This document shows, in pieces, positions 17,140 to 26,090 of a stretch of 64,000 bases of DNA (its first letter is position 1; each line of letters starts with the position of its first letter). Source of the DNA: Massilia agrisoli (GTDB taxonomy: Bacteria; Pseudomonadota; Gammaproteobacteria; Burkholderiales; Burkholderiaceae_D); contig NZ_JAJHPV010000004.1 of the NCBI RefSeq assembly GCF_020831365.1, positions 62,001-126,000 on the forward strand. The letters are read 5' to 3'. Both the position numbers and the translations under genes were made by a program. The notes beneath the pieces were generated by a model. That model saw nothing but the letters and a program-made list of their open reading frames with translations. It had not been told where the DNA came from and searched no databases.

Positions 17140-18327
17140 ATGACATATGCAAAGCGACTTCAAGTCTTGATGCTCGGTCTGGCTGTTACGGCAGCCGGCC
17201 TGCCGGCATTGGCCGTGGCTCAGGTGCAGGGGCGTCCGGTTGAGAATCAGTTGAACCTGCAGATGCCTGTAACGCGCATCGCTGACGAAATCAACACGCT
17301 GCACACCTGGATGATGATCGTCTGCCTGGTGATCTTCGTCGCCGTGTTTGGCGTGATGTTCTACTCGGTATTCAAGCACCGCCGTTCGCAGGGCCACAAG
17401 GCGGCAACCTTCCACGAGTCGACCGCAGTCGAGATCGCATGGACCGTGGTTCCTTTCCTGATCGTTATCGGCATGGCGCTGCCAGCGACCAAGACCGTCG
17501 TGGCAATGAAGGACACCTCCAACGCCGACCTGACCATCAAGGTCACCGGCATGCAGTGGAAGTGGGGCTACGACTACCTGAAGGGCGAAGGCGAGGGCAT
17601 TTCCTTCCTGTCGGCCCTGTCGACCCCGCGTTCGCAGGTTGGCGAGCCTGGCGTGGCCGCGACCGAAGCGCGCACCGAAAACTACCTGATGGAAGTCGAC
17701 AACGAAGTCGTCGTTCCAGTCAACAAGAAGGTCCGCCTGGTCCTGACCGCCAACGACGTGATCCACGCATGGACCATTCCAGCGTTCGGCGTCAAGCAGG
17801 ATGCGATTCCTGGTTTCGTGCGCGATACCTGGTTCAAAGCTGAGAAAATCGGTACCTACCGCGGTAACTGCGTTGAACTGTGCGGCAAGGAACACGCGTT
17901 CATGCCGATCGTTGTGCGCGTCGTCTCCGATGCCGACTACAGCGCATGGGTAGCAGGCAAGAAGAAGGAAATGGCAGCACTGGCCGATGATCCAAGCAAG
18001 GTATGGACCATCGACGAACTGAAAACCAAAGGCGAAACCGTCTACAACGCCAACTGCGTCGCTTGCCACCAGGCAAACGGCAAGGGCGTGCCAGGCGCCT
18101 TCGCGCCGCTGGATGGCTCGGCGCTCGTGCTGGGACCGAAAGGCCCGCAGATCGACGTCCTCCTGAATGGCCAGAAGAGCGGCAAGTACCCTTCGGAAAT
18201 GCCAGCATGGAAACAACTGTCGGATTCGGATATTGCTGCGGTGATCACCTACACCCGCAATAACTGGTCGAACAAGGCATCGGAAAACATCGTTCAACCA
18301 GCCGAAGTTCTGGCTGCACGCAAGTAA
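17140..18327 (+). CDS. coxB: Cytochrome c oxidase subunit II with fused cytochrome c domain
   Basis: 395-aa subunit II of an aa3-type oxidase. It has a signal peptide (to about residue 28), two transmembrane helices (about 58-78 and 100-120), the CuA domain with CVELCGKEHAFM, and a C-terminal class I cytochrome c domain with CVACH. The fused haem domain makes this a caa3-like subunit that can take electrons directly from soluble cytochrome c. The frame is open to 17125; ATG 17140 after GGGGAAA is the natural start of the signal peptide. First gene of the cox operon. Confidence 0.96.
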   Translation: MTYAKRLQVLMLGLAVTAAGLPALAVAQVQGRPVENQLNLQMPVTRIADEINTLHTWMMIVCLVIFVAVFGVMFYSVFKHRRSQGHKAATFHESTAVEIAWTVVPFLIVIGMALPATKTVVAMKDTSNADLTIKVTGMQWKWGYDYLKGEGEGISFLSALSTPRSQVGEPGVAATEARTENYLMEVDNEVVVPVNKKVRLVLTANDVIHAWTIPAFGVKQDAIPGFVRDTWFKAEKIGTYRGNCVELCGKEHAFMPIVVRVVSDADYSAWVAGKKKEMAALADDPSKVWTIDELKTKGETVYNANCVACHQANGKGVPGAFAPLDGSALVLGPKGPQIDVLLNGQKSGKYPSEMPAWKQLSDSDIAAVITYTRNNWSNKASENIVQPAEVLAARK

Positions 18328-18340
18328 TTAGGAGCTTCAG

Positions 18341-19939
18341 ATGAGCACAAGCACAATCGATCACGCACACGGCCACGACAGCCACGATCACGCGCACGAT
18401 CATCCACATGGTCTGAGCCGCTGGTTGTTCGCAACCAACCACAAGGACATCGGTACCTTGTACCTGTGGTTCTCCCTCATTATGCTGATGTCGGGCGGCG
18501 TTCTCGCGCTCGGCATCCGTACCGAGCTGTTCCAGCCTGGCCTGCAGTTCTTCCAGCCTGAGTTCTTCAACCAGCTGACCACGATGCACGGCCTGGTGAT
18601 GGTGTTCGGCGCGATCATGCCGGCCTTCGTCGGCTTCGCCAACTGGATGATCCCGCTGCAGATCGGCGCATCCGACATGGCGTTCGCGCGCATGAACAAC
18701 TTCTCGTTCTGGCTGCTGCCGCCTGCGGCAATCCTGCTGGCCGCGTCGTTCTTCGTGCCTGGCGGCGCAACCGCTGCCGGCTGGACCCTGTACGCACCGC
18801 TGTCGACCCAGATGGGTATCGGCATGGACATGGGTATTTTCGCGATGCACCTGATGGGCGCGTCGTCGATCATGGGTTCGATCAACATCGTCGTCACCAT
18901 CCTGAACATGCGCGCTCCTGGCATGACCCTGATGAAGATGCCGATGTTCTGCTGGACCTGGCTGATCACCGCCTACCTGCTGATCGCCGTGATGCCAGTC
19001 CTGGCAGGCGCGATCACCATGACCCTGACCGACCGTCACTTCGGCACCTCGTTCTTTAACGCTGCCGGCGGCGGCGACCCGGTCATGTACCAGCACATCT
19101 TCTGGTTCTTCGGACACCCAGAGGTGTACATCATGATTCTGCCTGCGTTCGGTATCGTGTCGCAGATCTTGCCAGCCTTCGCGCGCAAGCCGCTGTTCGG
19201 CTACGCATCGATGGTGTACGCAACCGCGTCGATCGCGATCCTGTCGTTCATCGTCTGGGCGCACCACATGTTCACCACCGGCATGCCGGTGACCAGCCAG
19301 CTGTTCTTCATGTACGCAACCATGCTGATCGCGGTGCCGACCGGCGTGAAGGTCTTCAACTGGGTTGCCACGATGTGGAAGGGCGAAATGACCTTCGAGA
19401 CCCCGATGCTGTTCTCGGTCGGCTTCATCTTCGTGTTCACCATCGGCGGCTTCACCGGCCTGATCCTGGCTGTGACCCCGATCGACATCCAGCTGCAGGA
19501 CACCTACTACGTGGTTGCTCACTTCCACTACGTGCTGGTGGCAGGTTCGCTGTTCGCGCTGTTCGCCGGCTTCTACTACTGGGCGCCAAAGTGGACCGGC
19601 CACATGTACAGCGAGTTCCGCGGCAAGTTCCACTTCTGGGCATCGCTGATCACCTTCAACATCACGTTCTTCCCGATGCACTTCCTGGGCCTGGCAGGTA
19701 TGCCACGCCGCTATGCGGATTACTCGGCGCAGTTCACCGACTTCAACGCCATCGCCACCATCGGCGCGTTCGGTTTCGGCCTGTCGCAAGCGTACTTCCT
19801 GTTCTTCGTGGTCCTGCCGACCATCCGTGGCGGCGCCAAAGCTGCCGACAAGCCATGGGATGGCGCGGAAGGCCTGGAGTGGACCGTACCTAGCCCGGCG
19901 CCTTTCCACACGTTCGAAACGCCGCCGCTGGTGAAGTAA
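18341..19939 (+). CDS. coxA: Cytochrome c oxidase subunit I
   Basis: 532-aa catalytic subunit with 12 transmembrane helices holding haem a and the haem a3-CuB centre. Visible are [23 protein letters not shown] (low-spin haem His), [17 protein letters not shown] (CuB His and cross-linked Tyr), [11 protein letters not shown] and [25 protein letters not shown] precedes ATG 18341. The cytoplasmic N-terminus is unusually His-rich: eight His in the first 23 residues. A long antisense ORF over the gene is codon-bias shadow. Confidence 0.98.
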   Translation: MSTSTIDHAHGHDSHDHAHDHPHGLSRWLFATNHKDIGTLYLWFSLIMLMSGGVLALGIRTELFQPGLQFFQPEFFNQLTTMHGLVMVFGAIMPAFVGFANWMIPLQIGASDMAFARMNNFSFWLLPPAAILLAASFFVPGGATAAGWTLYAPLSTQMGIGMDMGIFAMHLMGASSIMGSINIVVTILNMRAPGMTLMKMPMFCWTWLITAYLLIAVMPVLAGAITMTLTDRHFGTSFFNAAGGGDPVMYQHIFWFFGHPEVYIMILPAFGIVSQILPAFARKPLFGYASMVYATASIAILSFIVWAHHMFTTGMPVTSQLFFMYATMLIAVPTGVKVFNWVATMWKGEMTFETPMLFSVGFIFVFTIGGFTGLILAVTPIDIQLQDTYYVVAHFHYVLVAGSLFALFAGFYYWAPKWTGHMYSEFRGKFHFWASLITFNITFFPMHFLGLAGMPRRYADYSAQFTDFNAIATIGAFGFGLSQAYFLFFVVLPTIRGGAKAADKPWDGAEGLEWTVPSPAPFHTFETPPLVK

Positions 19940-19950
19940 TTGCAGTACCG

Positions 19951-19979
19951 GCTGCGCGGGCCCGACGGGCCCGCGCAGC
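19951..19979 (+). other. Perfect 13-bp intercistronic hairpin after coxA
   Basis: GCTGCGCGGGCCC and its exact complement are separated by GAC, 12 bp after the coxA stop. There is no T-run, so it is unlikely to be a complete terminator. A stem of this strength between coxA and the assembly genes would protect upstream mRNA from 3' decay and lower downstream expression, giving more subunit I than assembly factors. Confidence 0.75.
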
Positions 19980-19998
19980 GAAGGAAAGAGTGGTAACC

Positions 19999-20106
19999 AT
20001 GACTGACCCGAAGAAACCGAATAACCTGAAGACCGGCCTGATCATCGGCGGGATCGCACTGTTCTTTTTCGTCGCGCTGTTCGTCAAGCGCATGTGGTTG
20101 ATGTGA
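19999..20106 (+). CDS. Cytochrome oxidase small assembly protein (35 aa)
   Basis: ATG 19999 to TGA 20106 encodes 35 residues: a polar start (MTDPKKPNNLKTG), one transmembrane helix (LIIGGIALFFFVALFVK) and RMWLM at the end. AAGGAAAG lies about 10 nt upstream, and ctaG begins one base after the stop. Short single-helix proteins sit at this place between coxA and ctaG in many betaproteobacteria and are annotated as oxidase small assembly proteins; the role is inferred from position. Confidence 0.8.
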   Translation: MTDPKKPNNLKTGLIIGGIALFFFVALFVKRMWLM

Positions 20107-20107
20107 T

Positions 20108-20662
20108 ATGAGCCGCGAACAGTCAGGCAGGATCCAGCTCAATAAAAAGATGCTGGGCAAGTTGGTTGTACTGGCCGTGATGATGTTTGGCTTCGGCTAC
20201 GCATTGGTCCCGATGTACAAGCAGTTGTGCGAAGTACTCGGCATTAACGTGCTGACGCAGGATGGCATGGCGTCGCGGCCTGAGAATACCCAGGTCGACA
20301 AGACGCGCAAGATCACCATCGAACTCGATGGCAATGCGCAGGGACCGTGGCGCTTCCGCCCGACCACGCGCAGCATCGAGGTTCACCCGGGCGAGCTGGC
20401 CACCGTGATGTACGAAGTGGTCAACACCCAGGCGCGGACGATCAAGGCGCAGGCGATTCCGAGCTATGCGCCGCAGTCGGCCACGCCGCACTTCATGAAA
20501 GTGGAGTGCTTCTGCTTCAAGGAGCAGACGATGGGCCCGAATGAAGCAAGGCAGATGCCGGTCGTGTTCTTCATCGACCCGAAGCTGCCGCGCGAAGTGA
20601 AGACGATTACGCTGTCGTACACGTTCTTTGAGATCGCCGGCATGAAGACCGCGGCGAAGTAA
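20108..20662 (+). CDS. ctaG: Cytochrome c oxidase assembly protein CtaG (Cox11)
   Basis: 184-aa copper chaperone that delivers CuB to subunit I. N-terminal transmembrane anchor (LVVLAVMMFGFGYALVPMYKQLCEVLGIN) and a periplasmic beta domain with the copper motif VECFCFKEQTMGPNEARQMPVVFFIDP. Length and motif are standard for Cox11. It starts one base after the small assembly gene. Confidence 0.97.
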   Translation: MSREQSGRIQLNKKMLGKLVVLAVMMFGFGYALVPMYKQLCEVLGINVLTQDGMASRPENTQVDKTRKITIELDGNAQGPWRFRPTTRSIEVHPGELATVMYEVVNTQARTIKAQAIPSYAPQSATPHFMKVECFCFKEQTMGPNEARQMPVVFFIDPKLPREVKTITLSYTFFEIAGMKTAAK

Positions 20663-20674
20663 CAGGGCAGGGCA

Positions 20675-20893
20675 ATGGACGATGAACTGAAGCAGGCCGC
20701 GCGCCGCAAGGCGTCGTTCGGCGCCACGATGAAGGCCGTGTTCTGGTCCTTTTTCGGTGTGCGCAAGGGCAGGGATTACGCCAGCGATTCGGCCAACCTG
20801 AACCCGGTGCATGTGATCATCGCCGGCTTGATCGGGGCGGTCATCTTCATCGGCGTGCTGGTGATGGTGGTGCGGATCGCGGTAGCACAATAA
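20675..20893 (+). CDS. DUF2970 membrane protein
   Basis: 72-aa protein: MDDELKQAARRKASFGATMKAVFWSFFGVRKGRDY is the DUF2970 signature, followed by one transmembrane helix (VIIAGLIGAVIFIGVLVMVVRIAV). It sits between ctaG and coxC, as in many Burkholderiales oxidase loci, and is presumably an assembly or stability factor. No catalytic residues are visible. Confidence 0.88.
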   Translation: MDDELKQAARRKASFGATMKAVFWSFFGVRKGRDYASDSANLNPVHVIIAGLIGAVIFIGVLVMVVRIAVAQ

Positions 20894-20951
20894 GATTTAA
20901 TTTAACAGCAGCAAGACATTCACCGAATACAGTTTGATTTAGGAGATGAAG

Positions 20952-21812
20952 ATGAGTTCAACCAAAGCCGCCGCACCGTACTACTTCGTGCCCGGCCCGT
21001 CCCGCTGGCCGCTGTTCGCAGGCATGTCCCTGCTTGCCACGATGATCGGTGCATCGGGCTGGGTCAATGGCGCCTCGTTCGGCCCGATGCTGACCATCGC
21101 CGGCATCGCGTCGACGCTGGTGGTGCTGTACTTCTGGTTCGGCGACGCCATCAAGGAATCCGAATCCGGCCTGTACAGCAAGCGTATCGACCTGTCCTAC
21201 CGCTGGTCGATGAGCTGGTTCATCTTCTCGGAAGTGATGTTCTTCGCGGCCTTCTTCGGCGCGCTGTTCTACGCCCGCGCCATCTCGATGCCGTGGCTGG
21301 CCGACCTGGACCACAAGGTCATCTGGCCTGACTTCTCGGCACAGTGGGGCAACACCGGTCCTGCAGGCGTCGTCGACAGCTTCCAGACCATGGGCCCGTT
21401 CCCGATCCCGACCATCAACACCGCGCTGCTGCTGCTGTCGGGCGTGACCCTGACCATCTCGCACCACGCCCTGCTGGCTGGCAAGCGTTCGAAGACCATC
21501 GTCTGGCTGGCTGCTACCGTGCTGCTGGGCGCCATCTTCATGGGCTTCCAGGTGTATGAATACATGCACGCTTACAGCGAACTGAACCTGAAGCTGACCT
21601 CGGGCATCTACGGCTCGACCTTCTTCATGCTGACCGGCTTCCACGGCTTCCACGTGACCGTCGGCGCGATCATGCTGGCAGTCGTGCTGTACCGCCTGAT
21701 GAAAGGCCACTTCACGCCGGAGAACCACTTCGGCTTCGAAGGCGCCGCCTGGTACTGGCACTTCGTCGACGTCGTCTGGCTCGGCCTGTACGTCGTCGTC
21801 TACTGGCTGTAA
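20952..21812 (+). CDS. coxC: Cytochrome c oxidase subunit III
   Basis: 286-aa subunit III with seven transmembrane helices; FIFSEVMFFAAFFGALFYARA, LLLLSGVTLTISHHALLAG and FFMLTGFHGFHVTVGAIML are family blocks, ending WYWHFVDVVWLGLYVVVYWL. The frame also opens at ATG 20946, but AGGAG at 20941-20945 abuts that codon and is 6 nt from ATG 20952, so the second ATG is the start. A rho-independent terminator follows. Confidence 0.97.
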   Translation: MSSTKAAAPYYFVPGPSRWPLFAGMSLLATMIGASGWVNGASFGPMLTIAGIASTLVVLYFWFGDAIKESESGLYSKRIDLSYRWSMSWFIFSEVMFFAAFFGALFYARAISMPWLADLDHKVIWPDFSAQWGNTGPAGVVDSFQTMGPFPIPTINTALLLLSGVTLTISHHALLAGKRSKTIVWLAATVLLGAIFMGFQVYEYMHAYSELNLKLTSGIYGSTFFMLTGFHGFHVTVGAIMLAVVLYRLMKGHFTPENHFGFEGAAWYWHFVDVVWLGLYVVVYWL

Positions 21813-21839
21813 TTGCCGGAGGGGCGACCCTCCACTCGA

Positions 21840-21879
21840 AAAAGCCGCACGTGGGATAATCCTGCGTGCGGCTTTTTTG
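21840..21879 (+). terminator. Rho-independent terminator after coxC
   Basis: AAAAGCCGCACG and CGTGCGGCTTTTTT form a GC-rich stem with flanking A and T tracts. It separates coxBA-ctaG-coxC from the downstream assembly genes, which presumably have their own promoter or receive read-through. Confidence 0.88.
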
Positions 21880-21917
21880 CCGAATCGCCGATCGTTTAGC
21901 AAACCAACAAAAACGCC

Positions 21918-22118
21918 ATGAAAATCCTCGTCGCCCTAGCCTTCATCATGATTATCGCCAGCCTTGGCTCGGCGCTGTTCTTCCTGATGCGCGACAAGGG
22001 CAAGAGCCCGCGCACGATGCGCGCGCTGGCCATGCGCGTCGGCCTCTCGGTCACCTTGTTCCTGCTCATCCTGCTGGCCAATAAGCTCGGCTGGATCACG
22101 CCGACCGGCATCCGCTGA
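21918..22118 (+). CDS. DUF2909 twin-transmembrane protein
   Basis: 66-aa protein with two helices: ILVALAFIMIIASLGSALFFLM and VGLSVTLFLLILLANKLGWI, linked by a basic loop RDKGKSPRTMRALAMR. This is the DUF2909 pattern, regularly found next to SURF1 in betaproteobacterial oxidase loci. Function unknown, presumably oxidase assembly. The SURF1 gene starts 5 bp after its stop. Confidence 0.85.
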   Translation: MKILVALAFIMIIASLGSALFFLMRDKGKSPRTMRALAMRVGLSVTLFLLILLANKLGWITPTGIR

Positions 22119-22123
22119 TCCCG

Positions 22124-22852
22124 ATGCGCGCCTTCCGCTTCCGCCCGATTCCGTTCGTCGCCACCGTACTGCTGGTGGCGCTGGGGATTTCGCTCGGCCA
22201 GTGGCAGGACCGCCGCGCCGCCGGCAAGATCGCGGTGCAGGAGCAGGTCGACGCCGCCGCCAAAGCCGCGCCGCTCGCGCTGGGCGGCGCGCTGGTCGAT
22301 GCTGGCGCCGCCGAACACCGCAAGGTGACGGCCACCGGCGAGTTCGTGGCCGGGTGGCCGATCCTGCTCGACAACCGCCCGCAAGAAGGCAAGGGCCCCG
22401 GTTTTTACCTGTTGATGCCGATGCGCCTTGGCGGCACCGATACCCACGTGCTGGTGGCGCGCGGCTGGCTGCCGCGTCCCGCGGGCGCCGCGGGCCTGAA
22501 GCCTGCCTTCGACACCCCGGCCGGCACGGTGACGGTCAGCGGCGTGGCGCGCGCGACCCTCGGCAAGGTGATGCAGCTCGGTAGCGCGCCGCCGGTGGCG
22601 CCGGGCGCGATTTTGCAGAACATCGAAGTGGCGCAGTTTGCACAGGCCAGCGGCCTGAAACTGCAGCCCTTCTTCATCGAACAGACCGACCCAGTGCAGC
22701 CCGGCGAACAGCTGGTGCGCGACTGGCCGGCTCCCTCCCTAGGCGTAGAAAAGCACCAGGGCTACGCTTTCCAATGGTATGCGCTGGCTGTGATGGCGCT
22801 GCTGTTTTTCGTGATTACAGGATTCAGACGTGGACCAAAACCAGACCAGTAA
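22124..22852 (+). CDS. SURF1 family cytochrome oxidase assembly protein
   Basis: 242-aa Shy1/SURF1 protein with two terminal transmembrane helices around a periplasmic domain. Family blocks are LGISLGQWQDRRAAGK at the first helix, GWPILLDNRPQEGKGPGFYLLMPMRL, VLVARGWLP and KHQGYAFQWYALAVMALLFFVI at the C-terminus. SURF1 helps insert haem a into subunit I. Its last 23 bases overlap the SCO-like gene's GTG start at 22830. Confidence 0.94.
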   Translation: MRAFRFRPIPFVATVLLVALGISLGQWQDRRAAGKIAVQEQVDAAAKAAPLALGGALVDAGAAEHRKVTATGEFVAGWPILLDNRPQEGKGPGFYLLMPMRLGGTDTHVLVARGWLPRPAGAAGLKPAFDTPAGTVTVSGVARATLGKVMQLGSAPPVAPGAILQNIEVAQFAQASGLKLQPFFIEQTDPVQPGEQLVRDWPAPSLGVEKHQGYAFQWYALAVMALLFFVITGFRRGPKPDQ

Positions 22853-23435
22853 CATCAACAAGAAGCGCACCGGGCGCTGGAAGCTGTTCGCCGTGCTGCT
22901 CGTATGCGCGTCGCCCCTGCTGCTGTCGTACCTGGCCTATTACGTGATCAAGCCGACCGGCCGCACCAACTACGGCGACCTGATCGACCCGCGCCAGTAT
23001 CCGATCCCGCAGCTTGGCGCGACGACGCTAGACGGCAAGCCGGCCAGCCTCGAACAGTTCAAGGGCAAATGGATCATGCTCAACGTCGACAACGGCGACT
23101 GCCAGCAGGCTTGCAAAGACCAGCTGGTGCAGATGCGCCAGCTGCGCCTGATGCAGGGCAAGGAGCGCGAGCGTATCGAGCGCGTCTGGCTGATCACCGA
23201 CGCCACGCCGCTCGACACCATGCTGATGCGCGTGGTCGAAGGCACCCACTTCCTGCGCGCGCCGGCCGGTGAGGTCGCCAAATGGCTGCCGGTCGAGCAG
23301 GGCGGCAACGCGGCCGACCACATCTACCTCATCGACCCGCTCGGCAACCTGATGATGCGCTTCCCGAAGGACGCCGACCCGGCCAAGGTGAAGAAGGACA
23401 TCGGCAAGCTGCTCAAAGCTTCCGCGATCGGCTGA
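22830..23435 (+). CDS. Membrane-anchored SCO/thioredoxin-like oxidase assembly protein
   Basis: 201-aa protein with an N-terminal anchor (LFAVLLVCASPLLLSYLAYYVI) and a thioredoxin-like periplasmic domain. Cys91 and Cys95 (DCQQAC) give the CxxxC spacing of SCO copper proteins, and His164 in ADHIYLIDPLGNLMMRF sits where the SCO copper-ligand His is expected. Overall similarity to SCO1 is otherwise low. It begins with GTG inside the SURF1 3' end, so translation is coupled. Likely copper delivery or thiol reduction for CuA; it is distinct from the classical SCO at 25485. Confidence 0.8.
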   Translation: MDQNQTSNINKKRTGRWKLFAVLLVCASPLLLSYLAYYVIKPTGRTNYGDLIDPRQYPIPQLGATTLDGKPASLEQFKGKWIMLNVDNGDCQQACKDQLVQMRQLRLMQGKERERIERVWLITDATPLDTMLMRVVEGTHFLRAPAGEVAKWLPVEQGGNAADHIYLIDPLGNLMMRFPKDADPAKVKKDIGKLLKASAIG

Positions 23436-23438
23436 TCC

Positions 23439-24590
23439 ATGGAGACCTCGGCACTGGTACTGCTGGCCTTGAAAGGCCTGCTGGCGGCAAGCCTGCCGCT
23501 GGCGATGGTGTGGATGTCGTCCGACGCCAATAAATACCGCAAGCTGGTCTGGGTGATCGTGTTCCTGACCTTCGACCTGATCGTGTTCGGCGCCTTTACG
23601 CGCCTGACCGACTCCGGCCTCGGCTGCCCGGACTGGCCTGGATGCTACGGCGCCGCCAACCCGTTCATCGCGCATGAGCAGATCGCCGCAGCCGAAGCCT
23701 TGATGCCGACCGGCCCGGTGACCGTGGTCAAGGCCTGGATCGAAATGACTCACCGCTACCTCGCGATGGGAATCGGCGCGCTGATCATGGCGCTGATGGC
23801 CACCAGCTGGATCCAGTGGCGCAAGACGCGCCGGGCCGAGTTCTCGCCGGCGATTCCGACCGCGCTGTTCTTCTTTGTGTGCGTGCAGGGCGCGTTCGGC
23901 GCCTGGACCGTGACCCTCAAGCTGCAGCCGGTGATCGTCACGATCCACCTGCTGCTCGGCATGGGCCTGCTGGCCCTGCTGGTGTGGATGGGCGGACGCC
24001 AGGACCACGCGATGCATCGCTTCCCGGCTGCCGGCAGCAACGCGCCCGTGCTGGCGGCGCTGCGCCCGCTGGCGATCGTGTCGTTCGTGCTGCTGTTCGT
24101 GCAGATCGCGCTGGGCGGCTGGGTCAGCACCAATTACGCCACGCTGGCCTGCACCGACTTCCCGCTGTGCGGAGGCAAGGTGGTGCCCGACATGGACTTC
24201 GAACATGGCTTTACCTTGTGGCGCGAGCTGGGCAAGACGGCGGCGGGCAGCTACCTGCCGTTTTCCGCGCTGACCGCGATCCACTGGGTGCACCGCAACT
24301 TCGCCTTCGTCGTGTTCGCGGTGGTTGGCTGGACCGCATGGCGCGCCTGGCCGCACGCGGGCCTTGGCAAGACCGCCCGCTTGATGGCCGTTGCGCTGGG
24401 CGCGCAGTTCGTCACCGGCGTGGCCACCGTGTTCCTCGACTTCCCGCTGGCCATCGCTGTACTGCACAACGCCGGCGCTGCCGTCCTGGTGCTGTTGGTG
24501 ACCATGTTAAACTACCAGTTAAAGTATCAACTCGTTCCTGCGCAACGCGCTCCCGCAAGCGCGCTTTCGCCGCAAGCCTCACACCCCTGA
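23439..24590 (+). CDS. ctaA: Haem A synthase (COX15/CtaA)
   Basis: 383-aa eight-helix membrane enzyme that oxidises the C8 methyl of haem O to make haem A. Haem-ligand histidines are in [41 protein letters not shown] and [35 protein letters not shown] near the N-terminus is the COX15 signature. The stop overlaps the cyoE start by one base. Confidence 0.96.
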   Translation: METSALVLLALKGLLAASLPLAMVWMSSDANKYRKLVWVIVFLTFDLIVFGAFTRLTDSGLGCPDWPGCYGAANPFIAHEQIAAAEALMPTGPVTVVKAWIEMTHRYLAMGIGALIMALMATSWIQWRKTRRAEFSPAIPTALFFFVCVQGAFGAWTVTLKLQPVIVTIHLLLGMGLLALLVWMGGRQDHAMHRFPAAGSNAPVLAALRPLAIVSFVLLFVQIALGGWVSTNYATLACTDFPLCGGKVVPDMDFEHGFTLWRELGKTAAGSYLPFSALTAIHWVHRNFAFVVFAVVGWTAWRAWPHAGLGKTARLMAVALGAQFVTGVATVFLDFPLAIAVLHNAGAAVLVLLVTMLNYQLKYQLVPAQRAPASALSPQASHP

Positions 24591-25483
24591 TGATGACCCA
24601 GACCGCAATCCCAAAACCGACCAGCCGTGTCGCCCAGTACCTTGCGCTGACCAAGCCGCGCGTTACCCAGCTGGCGGTGTTCTGCGCCGTGATCGGCATG
24701 TTCCTCGCCACCGATGAATTGCCGCCATGGCGCACCGTGCTGGCCGCCACGGCCGGCATCTGGCTGCTGGCGGGCGCCGCCTTCGCGGTGAACTGCATTC
24801 TTGAAGCGAAGATCGACGCGCGCATGGCGCGCACCGCCCGCCGCGCCACCGCAATGGGCGAACTGACCAACACCCAGACCATCGCGTTCTCCGCGCTGAT
24901 CGGCGGGGCCGGCATGTGGATCCTGTACTTCCTGGTCAATCCGCTGACGATGTGGCTGACCTTCGTGACCTTTGTCGGCTACGCGGTCATCTACACGATG
25001 ATCCTCAAGCCCGCCACGCCGCAGAACATCGTCATCGGAGGCCTGTCGGGCGCGATGCCGCCGGCGCTGGGCTGGGCGGCGATTGCCAACGACGTGCCGA
25101 TGGAAGCATGGCTGCTGGTGCTGATCATTTTCGTCTGGACCCCGCCGCACTTCTGGGCGCTGGCCATGTACCGCCGCGACGACTACGCGCGCTCCGGCCT
25201 GCCGATGCTGCCGGTCACCCACGGCATGAACTTCACCGGCTTCCACGTCTGGCTGTACTCGATCATGCTGGCCGCGACCACGCTGCTGCCGTTCATCGTG
25301 AAGATGAGCGGCTTGATCTATCTCATTTCGGCGATCGTGCTCAATGCGGTCTTCCTCTGGCATGGCTGGCGCGTGTACCGCCACTACAGCGACCAGGTCG
25401 GCCGCAAGGCCTTCGCCTGGTCGATCATGTACCTGTCGCTGCTGTTCGCCGCACTGCTGGTCGACCACTACATCAAGCTCTGA
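24590..25483 (+). CDS. cyoE: Protohaem IX farnesyltransferase (haem O synthase)
   Basis: 297-aa UbiA-superfamily membrane enzyme that adds a farnesyl tail to haem B to give haem O, the CtaA substrate; also called ctaB. Key motifs are [31 protein letters not shown] and [27 protein letters not shown]. The frame is open far upstream inside ctaA, but ATG 24590, overlapping the ctaA TGA, or the ATG directly after it gives the conserved N-terminus. The SCO gene starts right after the stop. Confidence 0.96.
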   Translation: MMTQTAIPKPTSRVAQYLALTKPRVTQLAVFCAVIGMFLATDELPPWRTVLAATAGIWLLAGAAFAVNCILEAKIDARMARTARRATAMGELTNTQTIAFSALIGGAGMWILYFLVNPLTMWLTFVTFVGYAVIYTMILKPATPQNIVIGGLSGAMPPALGWAAIANDVPMEAWLLVLIIFVWTPPHFWALAMYRRDDYARSGLPMLPVTHGMNFTGFHVWLYSIMLAATTLLPFIVKMSGLIYLISAIVLNAVFLWHGWRVYRHYSDQVGRKAFAWSIMYLSLLFAALLVDHYIKL

Positions 25484-25484
25484 C

Positions 25485-26066
25485 ATGAAAAAACTGCTTT
25501 CGATTTTTGCGCTGGCGCTGCTGCTGGCCGGCTGCGACAAGCTGCCAAGCCAGCCGCCAAGCTTCAAGAACACCGACCTGACTGGCCTCGACTACGCCAA
25601 GGACTTCGCGCTGACCGACCATACCGGCAAGCCGCGCACCCTGGCCGACTTCAAGGGCAAGGTGGTGGTGGTCTTCTTCGGCTTCACCCACTGCCCGGAC
25701 GTCTGCCCGACCACGCTGGCCGAGATGGCAGGCATGATGAAGGCGCTCGGCCCGCAGGCGGACGACGTGCAGGTGCTGATGGTGACAGTCGACCCGGAGC
25801 GCGACACGCAGGAACTGCTGGCCCAGTACGTGCCGGCGTTCGACAAGCGCTTCATCGGCCTGCGCGGCACGCCTGAGCAGACCGCGGCCGTGGCCAAGGA
25901 GTTCAAGGTGTTCTACGCCAAGGTGCCGGGCAAGGAGCCGGGCAGCTACACGATGGACCATACCGCCGCCAGCTACGTGTTCGACCGCAATGGCAAGGTG
26001 CGCCTGTTCGTCCGCTACGGCCAGGGCGTCGAGCCGCTGGTACACGACATCAAGCAATTGCTGTAG
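25485..26066 (+). CDS. SCO family copper-chaperone lipoprotein
   Basis: 193-aa SCO1/SenC protein, predicted lipoprotein: the signal ends at lipobox LLAGC (Cys17). The copper/redox site is Cys70-x3-Cys74 in FGFTHCPDVCPTTL with His159 in YTMDHTAASYVFD. It metallates the CuA site of subunit II. ATG 25485 is one base past the cyoE stop; the frame's upstream extension is antisense-like noise inside cyoE. Last gene of the oxidase assembly block. Confidence 0.95.
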   Translation: MKKLLSIFALALLLAGCDKLPSQPPSFKNTDLTGLDYAKDFALTDHTGKPRTLADFKGKVVVVFFGFTHCPDVCPTTLAEMAGMMKALGPQADDVQVLMVTVDPERDTQELLAQYVPAFDKRFIGLRGTPEQTAAVAKEFKVFYAKVPGKEPGSYTMDHTAASYVFDRNGKVRLFVRYGQGVEPLVHDIKQLL

Positions 26067-26090
26067 TCCCCACAAAAAACAAAGAACAAC

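Noticed and set aside
23816-24589. N-terminal extension of the cyoE frame
   Set aside because: The open frame lies inside ctaA and encodes Arg/Ala/Gly-rich noise; the conserved CyoE sequence begins at 24590.
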